The position numbers and the translations under genes were made by a program. This document shows positions 6,917-12,205 of a stretch of 12,205 nucleotides of DNA, piece by piece (position 1 is the stretch's first letter; each line of letters starts with the position of its first letter). The notes under the pieces are model-generated. The model ran no database searches. It was given only the letters and a program-made list of their open reading frames with translations, and was not told the DNA's origin. The stretch comes from Treponema sp. (lineage in GTDB: Bacteria; Spirochaetota; Spirochaetia; Treponematales; Treponemataceae): contig JAEDCT010000039.1 in the NCBI GenBank assembly GCA_016294035.1, positions 1-12,205 on the forward strand, in the 5' to 3' direction.

Positions 6917-7972
6917 ATGTCAGAAGATGCAAATAAACATTTAACACCTGTATGGATTGTATATGTTGATGGTAAAAGACTGGATACGGATCATGAAGGA
7001 GCTTTGCAGAGAATTTACATGAATGATGCGCTGGATGCGGTTGGTGTTTGTTCTCTTGAGTTTGATACTTCCATGTTTAAGGTCGCTGATGCAGGATCAA
7101 TCCTGCTTGGAAGTGAAGTAGCCGTACACATGGGATACAAAGACGATTGCGACCAGGTGTTTGTCGGTGACGTAACGGATTTTGAAACTCAGTATGATGA
7201 ATATGGACATGAACAGCTCGTAGTAACAATAAAGAATTGCTTGTACAGACTTGAAAATTCCATCAGGTCGCAAACCTATGAGTCCAAATCACCGTCTGAT
7301 ATCATAAATGAAATACTTGATTCATATTCAATCACCGGAGAAATAGATTCATTTGGTGTATCAAAAAATTTCACTGCGCAGATTCAGAAATCAGATTATG
7401 AATATGTAATGGAATTTGCAAAAAAATACGGTAAGACAGTCTATGCATATGATTCGAAAGTATATGTTAAGGATGAAGTTACAATAGCGGATGATGATGT
7501 AATACTTGAATGGGGCAAGAGCCTTGTAAGTTTCCGTGGTCACGAATCATTGAAAAATCAGTTGTCTTCATGCACCTATATTGGTTGGGATGTGAATGCA
7601 TGCAAAGGCATTACAGGTACGGCTAAAATTTCTGACCTTCCGCTGAAAATCGGAGGAGATAAAACATGGGAAGATAATTCCAATGTAACTGGAAGTGCCT
7701 GGGAATGTGTAATGTCTGCTGATGATTTGTATGACAATGATGATGCAAAGAACAGGGCAATTGGAAAACTTTTGAATCGCTCTTTCGAATACCAGACAGG
7801 TGTTGCAAAGTGCGAGGGAAACTATAAAATTCATCCTGGTATGCGGGTGAATGTAAAATATGTAGGGGAAAAGTTCTCTGGTGAATATATTGCCAATCGT
7901 GTGGAGCATACTTTCAGTACCACTGGGGCTTTTATAACCACTGTTTATGTAAAAAGAAATGCAACAGAATGA
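6917..7972 (+). CDS. Baseplate hub protein, phage late control gene D / gp27-like
   Basis: A 351-residue protein of the phage late control D family, the gp27-like half of VgrG that adapts the sixfold tube to the threefold spike. Recognisable features are the early V-x-V-D-G-K-R-L strand, G-S-E-V-A-V-H-M-G-Y (about residues 64-73), F-V-G-D-V-T-D-F-E, a helical S-P-S-D-I-I-N-E-I-L segment, Y-E-Y-V-M-E-F-A-K-K-Y-G, and a C-terminal H-P-G-M-R-V-N-V-K-Y...V-E-H-T-F-S-T-T-G-A-F pattern. It lacks the gp5/gpV OB-fold, which is encoded separately at 10079 and again at 11401, so the VgrG/Afp8 function is split across genes. AGGAAAGG (6905-6912) is its ribosome-binding site. Its last codon overlaps the radical SAM start as ATGA. 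Confidence 0.92.
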   Translation: MSEDANKHLTPVWIVYVDGKRLDTDHEGALQRIYMNDALDAVGVCSLEFDTSMFKVADAGSILLGSEVAVHMGYKDDCDQVFVGDVTDFETQYDEYGHEQLVVTIKNCLYRLENSIRSQTYESKSPSDIINEILDSYSITGEIDSFGVSKNFTAQIQKSDYEYVMEFAKKYGKTVYAYDSKVYVKDEVTIADDDVILEWGKSLVSFRGHESLKNQLSSCTYIGWDVNACKGITGTAKISDLPLKIGGDKTWEDNSNVTGSAWECVMSADDLYDNDDAKNRAIGKLLNRSFEYQTGVAKCEGNYKIHPGMRVNVKYVGEKFSGEYIANRVEHTFSTTGAFITTVYVKRNATE

Positions 7973-8514
7973 GAATATACAGTTATATTGAGGGAACCAA
8001 AGTAAATGGACCGGGATATAGGTTCTGTGTATGGATGCAAGGATGCAAAAGAAACTGTGACGGTTGCTTTAACATAGAAGCCTGTGACATGGATGGTGGA
8101 TATGAAATTGCAGTTGAAGAGCTTATCGGCATCATAAAAAGACAGAAATATGATGGTGTTTCTGTTTCTGGTGGGGAACCTTTCTATCAGAGTTTTGAAC
8201 TTGAAGAGTTCCTTCGTCAGGCAAGATTGGAAGGTCTTAATACGCTTGTGTATACCGGATATACATATGAAGAATTGCTTCCGGATAACGAGGCTGTTTT
8301 GAAATTCTGTGACTATATAATAGATGGTCCGTATAGAAAAAACATTCCTTCGGTTTGTAAATATGCTGGTTCTGGAAATCAGAGATTCTTAAAATTGATT
8401 GATGGAAAGATTGTAGAGAACATGACGGAAATGAATTTTGATGATCCTGATTGTGAACTGATAATAAACCCGGATGGAACAATTCTTTCTACCGGAATTT
8501 TTGATATATTTTAA
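7969..8514 (+). CDS. Radical SAM 4Fe-4S enzyme, NrdG/glycyl-radical-activase-like
   Basis: A 181-residue short radical SAM protein. The cluster motif is C26-x3-C30-x2-C33 in the context W-M-Q-G-C-K-R-N-C-D-G-C-F-N, almost the NrdG signature. S-G-G-E-P at 67-71 is the SAM-binding GGE motif. NrdG enzymes use reductively cleaved SAM to place a glycyl radical on anaerobic ribonucleotide reductase; this protein is somewhat longer, with an extra C-terminal stretch (about 150-181). No nrdD or other glycyl radical enzyme is in the window. Its ATG overlaps the hub gene stop (ATGA, 7969-7972), so translation is probably coupled, and the AAA+ ATPase follows. I infer a dedicated role in the CIS operon, such as modifying a structural protein or effector, but nothing in the sequence identifies a substrate. 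Confidence 0.9.
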   Translation: MRIYSYIEGTKVNGPGYRFCVWMQGCKRNCDGCFNIEACDMDGGYEIAVEELIGIIKRQKYDGVSVSGGEPFYQSFELEEFLRQARLEGLNTLVYTGYTYEELLPDNEAVLKFCDYIIDGPYRKNIPSVCKYAGSGNQRFLKLIDGKIVENMTEMNFDDPDCELIINPDGTILSTGIFDIF

Positions 8515-8521
8515 TTGGTTT

Positions 8522-8525
8522 GGAG
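8522..8525 (+). promoter_or_regulatory. GGAG ribosome-binding site setting the AAA+ ATPase start
   Basis: GGAG lies 6 nt before the ATG at 8532. The in-frame TTG at 8520 overlaps this site and is rejected. The TTGGAGA context recurs before the tube gene, and TTGGAG before the LysM gene. Confidence 0.65.
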
Positions 8526-8531
8526 AAATAT

Positions 8532-10055
8532 ATGGCAGATAAGACATCGAAAACAATAGAAACTTTAATCAGAGCAAGATACCCGTTGATCTATGTCGTT
8601 TCATTTGAGGAAGAAAGAGTTTGTAATGCCATCTCAAAGATTGCGGCACAGCGAACAAAACAGCTGTATCAATGGTCTGTAACGGATGGACTTCTGACGC
8701 CGGATGGAACATATCTTGCAGAATTTAAGGATCCTCTGAAGGTTCTTGAATATATTCTCCAGATGGATGTAAACGGACTTTTCATTTTAAAGGATTATCA
8801 TCCGTTTATGAATGATCCTGTAGTAATCAGAAAACTTCGTGACTTGGGTAAATCTCTGAAACTTTCTATGAAAAATGTGATTTTCCTGTCGCCAATGCTC
8901 AAAATTCCTGGAGAACTTGAAAAGGAATTGACTGTAGTTGATTACAAGTTGCCGGAAAAGGATGAGATTGAAAGCATAGTAAAGAATATCGCTGCAAGCG
9001 TTGGTGGAAAAAATCAGGAGCAAATAGAAAATAAGGATTTCCTCAATAAGGTGATTGAGGCTGCTCTTGGTTTGACTGCAGAGGAAGCTGAGAATGTCTT
9101 TGCAAAATCAATTGTAGAAAATGGTTCCTTTGATCTGAAAACAATTTTAGCAGAAAAGGAACAGATAATTAGAAAATCTGGAGTGCTTGAATATTATCAT
9201 GCCAACGAGAATATGAAAGAAGTTGGCGGATTGGAGCAATTGAAGGATTGGCTTGGAAAACGAGGAAAGGCATTCAGCGTCAAGGCGAGGGATTTTGGAT
9301 TACCGGAACCTAGAGGTATCCTGATGCTTGGCATTCCTGGTTGTGGAAAAAGTCTGACGGCAAAGGCAATCAGCAGCATGTGGCAATTACCTTTGCTCAA
9401 GCTTGATGTGGGAAAGGTTTTTTCAAGTCTGGTTGGTTCCAGTGAAGAGAATGTAAGGCGTGCAATTGCAACAGCCGAAAGTATTGCCCCTTCCATCTTG
9501 TGGTTGGATGAAATGGAAAAAGGTTTCAGTGGCCTTAGCTCTTCAGGTCAGACTGATGGCGGAACAACGGCCAGAGTATTTGGAACTTTTTTGACTTGGA
9601 TGCAGGAAAAGAAATCTCCGGTTTTTGTGGTTGCAACATGCAATAACGTTAAGGAACTGCCTCCAGAACTTCTTCGCAAAGGTCGTTTCGATGAAATTTT
9701 CTTTGTAGACCTGCCATCAAAACAGGAGAGAAAAGACATTTTGAAAATTCATCTGGAAAAACGGCACAGGAAACCGGAGGAATACAATATCGAAAAGCTG
9801 GCGGAAATGACAAAGGAATTTGCCGGTTCTGAACTTGAAGAAATAATTGTTTCTGCTTTGTACGATGCATTTGATGAAGAAACGGAACTGAATCAGAGTC
9901 ATTTGGAGAATACGATAAATGGCATGATACCTTTAAGCAAGACCATGGGTGATCAGATCAAGGGAATCCGTGAATGGGCTAAGATAAGGGCAAAACGGGC
10001 AAGTAATGCTTCGTGGGAAGATGAAGGAAATTCTATAAGACAGATTGAAGTCTAA
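8532..10055 (+). CDS. AAA+ ATPase, Ycf46-type
   Basis: A 507-residue AAA+ ATPase. The N-terminal half (about 1-190) begins T-L-I-R-A-R-Y-P-L-I-Y-V-V-S-F-E-E-E-R-V and continues with Q-W-S-V-T-D-G-L, the signature of the Ycf46 family known from cyanobacteria and plastids. The C-terminal AAA+ module has Walker A G-I-P-G-C-G-K-S (267-274), Walker B L-W-L-D-E (D326, E327), and the arginine-finger region L-L-R-K-G-R-F-D-E (R382, R385), followed by an alpha-helical lid. All catalytic motifs look intact. It lacks a transmembrane segment and an FtsH-type peptidase motif, so it is not FtsH. Afp15-type eCIS also carry an AAA+ ATPase with a poorly resolved assembly role; this is a different type in a comparable position. 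It lies 17 nt after the radical SAM stop. Remodelling or assembly of the injector is inferred. Confidence 0.9.
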   Translation: MADKTSKTIETLIRARYPLIYVVSFEEERVCNAISKIAAQRTKQLYQWSVTDGLLTPDGTYLAEFKDPLKVLEYILQMDVNGLFILKDYHPFMNDPVVIRKLRDLGKSLKLSMKNVIFLSPMLKIPGELEKELTVVDYKLPEKDEIESIVKNIAASVGGKNQEQIENKDFLNKVIEAALGLTAEEAENVFAKSIVENGSFDLKTILAEKEQIIRKSGVLEYYHANENMKEVGGLEQLKDWLGKRGKAFSVKARDFGLPEPRGILMLGIPGCGKSLTAKAISSMWQLPLLKLDVGKVFSSLVGSSEENVRRAIATAESIAPSILWLDEMEKGFSGLSSSGQTDGGTTARVFGTFLTWMQEKKSPVFVVATCNNVKELPPELLRKGRFDEIFFVDLPSKQERKDILKIHLEKRHRKPEEYNIEKLAEMTKEFAGSELEEIIVSALYDAFDEETELNQSHLENTINGMIPLSKTMGDQIKGIREWAKIRAKRASNASWEDEGNSIRQIEV

Positions 10056-10078
10056 TTAATAAACGGGATATCTATATT

Positions 10079-10717
10079 ATGCAGGGATCATATTTCTATA
10101 TTGCAAAAGTTACTGACAATCAGGATGAAGATGGATTGAACAGGATAAAAGTGACAACTCAATATAAGGAAGAAGCCGTATCCTATTGGCTTCCTTATCT
10201 TTCTGCTTCTGCCGGAAATGGAGTTGGGTTCAGTTCCCTTCCTGACATAGATGATCAGGTTCTGGTTTTGGCCATGGGGGATGCCAGGGAAACGCAGATA
10301 GTGATAGGAAGTTTTTGGAATGAGAATTGTCCTCCTCCTAAGACAGAGGAAAATACTGATGCAGATTTAAACGGTGATGGAAAAAATTCATTGAATTTCA
10401 TCAAGTCCAAGTCTGGAAATATGATTATTCTGGATGATTCTGAAGGCAAGGAAAAGATTCAGTTAATAGCAAGCGGTGGAAAAACCAGAATTGAATTCGA
10501 TTTGGAAAATGAGTTGATAAACATGGAAACGGACAAGGATATTTCTGTTTCTGCAAAGGGAAATATTTCGATACAGACAGAGGAAGATATTGAGATAAAA
10601 TCCAAGAAATCATTGAATATAGAGACAGAAGATTTTACTGTAAAGGCAAATAAAGAAATTAATATTGAAGCAAGTAAAGACATGACAATCAAGGGATCAG
10701 GTATTGCGCTTAACTGA
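10079..10717 (+). CDS. Baseplate spike protein, gpV/gp5-like (first spike)
   Basis: A 212-residue spike protein. Residues 1 to about 85 form a gpV/gp5-type OB-fold, with the opening Y-I-A-K-V-T-D-N-Q-D-E-D-G-L-N-R-I-K-V, Y-W-L-P-Y-L-S, G-F-S-S-L-P-D-I-D-D-Q-V-L-V and I-V-I-G-S-F-W-N. A charged linker (about 87-110) follows, then from about residue 154 an approximately 8-residue repeating beta pattern (I-S-V-S-A-K-G-N, I-S-I-Q-T-E-E-D, I-E-I-K-S-K-K-S, L-N-I-E-T-E-D...), the triple-stranded beta-helix typical of gp5/VgrG needles. It ends at the helix without a PAAR-like tip. It pairs functionally with the gpD-like hub at 6917, although two non-structural genes separate them. The only Shine-Dalgarno-like sequence (GGGA, 10065-10068) lies 10 nt from the ATG, so initiation may be weak, which would suit a low-copy spike. 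Confidence 0.88.
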   Translation: MQGSYFYIAKVTDNQDEDGLNRIKVTTQYKEEAVSYWLPYLSASAGNGVGFSSLPDIDDQVLVLAMGDARETQIVIGSFWNENCPPPKTEENTDADLNGDGKNSLNFIKSKSGNMIILDDSEGKEKIQLIASGGKTRIEFDLENELINMETDKDISVSAKGNISIQTEEDIEIKSKKSLNIETEDFTVKANKEINIEASKDMTIKGSGIALN

Positions 10718-10724
10718 TGTAGCA

Positions 10725-10730
10725 GGGAGG
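10725..10730 (+). promoter_or_regulatory. GGGAGG ribosome-binding site setting the DUF2997-like start
   Basis: GGGAGG lies 8 nt before the ATG at 10739. An in-frame TTG at 10733 is only 2 nt away, too close to be used. Confidence 0.65.
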
Positions 10731-10738
10731 ATTTGAAT

Positions 10739-10948
10739 ATGCCAAACAGAGAAGAACTTGAAATATCAATTTCGAATACTGGAGAAGTAACGATAAATGT
10801 TCTTGGACACAAGGGAAAAACTTGTCTGGATATGACAAAAGACCTGGAAGAATCTCTTGGAATAATAAAGTCCCTTGAAAAGAAACCGGAATTCTATCAG
10901 CAGGAGGAAAATTCTGGTACAAGCATATATCTTGGAGGACATAAATAA
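10739..10948 (+). CDS. DUF2997-like small protein
   Basis: A 69-residue protein. Its layout matches what I recall of the DUF2997 family: an opening beta strand (E-I-S-I-S-N-T-G-E-V-T-I-N-V), the G-H-K-G-K-T-C-L-D-M-T-K-D-L-E-E-S-L-G core (G-x-x-G-x-x-C-x-x-x-T-x-x-L-E-x-x-L-G), then an E-F-Y/F-F-like motif and a polar tail. DUF2997 has no firm function; in cyanobacteria it is a small conserved protein, and I recall it near Ycf35/DUF1257 and Ycf46-type AAA+ proteins. Its presence here, two genes after a Ycf46-type ATPase, supports both calls. A partner or adaptor of the ATPase is a reasonable inference. Its stop overlaps the next start by one base (TAATG, 10946-10950), which indicates translational coupling. 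Confidence 0.72.
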   Translation: MPNREELEISISNTGEVTINVLGHKGKTCLDMTKDLEESLGIIKSLEKKPEFYQQEENSGTSIYLGGHK

Positions 10949-11325
10949 TGGAAGACTCAATAGAATTCGTTTTGCCTTTTGGGTATGAGGTTGATGACAA
11001 GACATATAGAAAAGGAAGAATGCATCTTGCCACTACAGGAGATGAGTTGGCCATCCAGGATGCTGATGATGTCAGCATGAATACCCGTTATCGGGACATG
11101 CTTCTGCTTACGAGGGTTATTGATGAGCTGGATGGGATACAGCCGGTAACTCTTGAGATTATAAAAGAACTGTATGAACCAGATTTTATATATTTGCAGT
11201 TACTATACAGGCAGCTAAACGGAGAACGTGGATCTTCGTTGACAACCAGATGCCCAAGCTGTGGCGCAATGACTGAAGTAAAGCTTGCTGACATATACAA
11301 AGACATGAGCATATATAAAAAGTAA
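10948..11325 (+). CDS. Tail-assembly / baseplate-hub-chaperone-like protein with CPxC pair
   Basis: A 125-residue cytosolic protein resembling small CIS-locus proteins annotated as phage tail assembly or T4-type baseplate hub assembly chaperone. Supporting features are F-V-L-P-F-G-Y (7-13), R-K-G-R-M-H-L-A-T-T-G-D-E-L (21-34), the central M-L-L-L-T-R-V-I-D-E-L-D-G (51-63), E-I-I-K-E-L-Y-E-P-D-F...L-Q-L-L-Y-R-Q-L-N (about 70-91), and a C-terminal C102-P-S-C105-G. Only one CxxC pair is present, so a full zinc site would need dimerisation or a partner. AGGAGG-like GGAGGA (10934-10939) lies 8 nt before the ATG, which overlaps the previous stop codon. It ends the tightly packed run of genes; the next gene is 75 nt away. 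Family membership is moderately sure; the chaperone role is inferred. Confidence 0.6.
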   Translation: MEDSIEFVLPFGYEVDDKTYRKGRMHLATTGDELAIQDADDVSMNTRYRDMLLLTRVIDELDGIQPVTLEIIKELYEPDFIYLQLLYRQLNGERGSSLTTRCPSCGAMTEVKLADIYKDMSIYKK

Positions 11326-11374
11326 ATGGTTCTATTTTTTTTGTTCATTTGAATTTTTAAATTTTGTAGCAAAT

Positions 11375-11393
11375 ACCTCTAGGACATAGGGGT
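11375..11393 (+). promoter_or_regulatory. Hairpin covering the ribosome-binding site of the second spike gene
   Basis: ACCTCTA (11375-11381) can pair with TAGGGGT (11387-11393) across a 5-nt loop, giving a 7-bp stem with one G-U pair. The 3' arm holds AGGGG (11388-11392), the likely Shine-Dalgarno sequence for the ATG at 11401, so the fold could limit initiation. The rest of the gap (11326-11374) is T-rich, with an eight-T run at 11335-11342 and no convincing promoter or terminator. The stem is short and could be chance. Confidence 0.3.
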
Positions 11394-11400
11394 GATGTAG

Positions 11401-12205
11401 ATGATAGACATAGGAACAAAGATCAACGGCCTGCTGTCAAGAAATCCGGATCCACGGGAAGGACTTGAAGGCAAGGTTGATTTCAGACAGCTTCATTTCC
11501 TCAATATTTGTCCCCCGATGCTGGGGATAGTGGTGGACAACCATGACCCCGAAGGACTAGGAAGGATAAGGGTGAGCCACGAAGGTACAATGCCCGGAAG
11601 CGTGAGCCCGTGGCTTCCGGTCGCGGGACACTCCAGGGGTAACGGAAGGGGCTTCTGGACCCTGCCGTCCACCGGTACCCAGGCCCTCGTCGCATACACC
11701 TCCGGAGACAGGAGGAGCGGCTACGTGCTCGGGTTCATATACGACGGCCAGCACAAGCCGCCCGAAGCCACAGGCGGAAAGGCAAGCGACAGCATACTCG
11801 TACAGACAAAGAACCACAGGATAGAAATCACAGACAGCGAAGGAAGCGGAGAAATCCACATAGAGAGCGCCGAAGGCCAGATGAGGGCCGTCATCGGCAG
11901 CGAAGGCGGAATCACCCTCGCCAACGAGCTTGGCGGCATAGGAATAAAATGCCGCAGGCTTGCAATGGACTGCGGAGGGGAAACCTTCCTCAAGTCAAGG
12001 TCAATCAGCATAGAAACGGAAGATAACTCGGAAGTAAGCGCCGTCGGCAAGTCCACCATGGAAGCGGACGGAGAGGCGACGCTCAAAGGCAAGAACATAA
12101 GGCTTTCAGGAAGCAAGGGCGTATGCGCCGAAGGAAAGCAGATAGCAGTTCAGGACGACCAGGTCATGGGGTTCGACACGCACATGATGGTGGTGCCATC
12201 CGGCT
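11401..12205 (+). CDS. Second gpV/VgrG-like spike, GC-rich, possibly PAAR-tipped, 3' truncated by window
   Basis: The frame starting at ATG 11401 (AGGGG 8 nt upstream) is open for 268 codons to the window end. The first 36 or so residues are a polar leader. Residues about 39-116 form a gpV/gp5 OB-fold: M-L-G-I-V-V-D-N-H-D-P-E-G-L-G-R-I-R-V, P-W-L-P-V-A, W-T-L-P-S-T-G-T-Q-A-L-V and G-Y-V-L-G-F-I-Y-D-G. A repetitive beta-rich region (about 133-245) suggests a beta-helix needle. The last visible residues, G-F-D259-T-H261-M-M-V-V-P-S-G, look like the start of a PAAR-like tip (D-x-H...V-P-x-x-G), so a fused spike and tip is plausible. It lacks a gpD domain. GC content is clearly higher than in the other genes (40/60 bases at 11641-11700 by hand count), with C/G-ending codons preferred. 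Confidence 0.88.
   Translation, partial: MIDIGTKINGLLSRNPDPREGLEGKVDFRQLHFLNICPPMLGIVVDNHDPEGLGRIRVSHEGTMPGSVSPWLPVAGHSRGNGRGFWTLPSTGTQALVAYTSGDRRSGYVLGFIYDGQHKPPEATGGKASDSILVQTKNHRIEITDSEGSGEIHIESAEGQMRAVIGSEGGITLANELGGIGIKCRRLAMDCGGETFLKSRSISIETEDNSEVSAVGKSTMEADGEATLKGKNIRLSGSKGVCAEGKQIAVQDDQVMGFDTHMMVVPSG

Noticed and set aside
4292..7972. Canonical type VI secretion system
   Set aside because: The sheath is a single phage-type protein rather than TssB/TssC, the tube is gp19-like with a LysM adaptor, and no TssJLM, TssK or ClpV is recognisable.
8532..10055. FtsH protease
   Set aside because: The AAA+ module resembles FtsH but there is no transmembrane segment or HExxH peptidase domain, and the N-terminus fits Ycf46.
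10045..10078. Internal promoter before the first spike gene (TTGAAG ... TATATT)
   Set aside because: The spacing between the two elements is 22 bp, too long, and both are imperfect.
4292..11325. Ordinary prophage
   Set aside because: No terminase, portal, capsid, integrase, lysis or replication genes are visible, and the accessory genes are not phage-like; an incomplete view prevents full exclusion.
11335..11342. Run of eight T as a rho-independent terminator after the 125-residue gene
   Set aside because: No GC-containing stem precedes the T run; only weak A-U pairing is possible.
11493..12116. Several open frames on the minus strand opposite the second spike gene
   Set aside because: They arise from the high GC of the plus-strand gene, which has a clear gpV domain; they lack family resemblance and ribosome-binding sites.
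1..12205. tRNA, rRNA, CRISPR array or insertion sequence
   Set aside because: No cloverleaf-like sequence, regularly spaced repeats, transposase or terminal inverted repeats were seen by reading.

Overview
The window is about 12.2 kb of mostly AT-rich bacterial DNA in which every supportable gene lies on the + strand. It is dominated by an operon for a phage-tail-like contractile injection system (CIS). The AT-rich composition, the NrdG-like radical SAM enzyme (a family of anaerobes) and the flanking AAA-ATPase/PD-(D/E)XK gene (a family expanded in Treponema and Bacteroidetes) suggest a host-associated anaerobe. A Treponema-like spirochaete is my best guess. This is inference; no rRNA or other marker gene is present.

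Layout. (1) Bases 2-1147: 3' part of an AAA-ATPase-like/PD-(D/E)XK gene that enters from the left and is probably unrelated to the CIS. (2) Bases 1148-1215: a gap with an extended -10 promoter and a pair of similar direct repeats. (3) Bases 1216-4291: a CIS-associated 506-residue protein, a small zinc-ribbon + FHA protein, and a signal-peptide/vWA/transmembrane/zinc-ribbon protein. (4) Bases 4292-7972: sheath, tube, LysM-bearing tube/baseplate adaptor, and gpD-like hub. (5) Bases 7969-10055: a radical SAM activase-like enzyme overlapping the hub gene by 4 nt, then a Ycf46-type AAA+ ATPase. (6) Bases 10079-11325: gpV-like spike, a DUF2997-like small protein, and a small tail-assembly protein with a CxxC pair. 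(7) Bases 11326-11400: a 75-nt gap with a hairpin over the next ribosome-binding site. (8) Bases 11401-12205: a second, GC-rich gpV-like spike with a possible PAAR-like C-terminus, cut by the window end.

How the parts fit. Sheath, tube, LysM adaptor, gpD hub and gpV spike are core parts of a contractile nanomachine. The unusual part is the accessory set: a single-span membrane protein whose vWA domain has lost its metal-site residues, an FHA protein that has lost its phosphothreonine-binding signature, near-identical zinc-ribbon motifs in both, a radical SAM enzyme without a visible substrate, and a Ycf46 AAA+/DUF2997 pair more familiar from cyanobacteria. I infer a regulated, possibly membrane-anchored CIS rather than a freely released particle, with the radical SAM enzyme and AAA+ protein acting in maturation or assembly. 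No gp25-like or gp6/gp7-like wedge protein, tape measure, fibre, tube terminator or recognisable toxin is visible; if present they lie outside the window.

Several starts were reassigned from ribosome-binding-site spacing. The last gene is open to the window end and is called from its reading frame.
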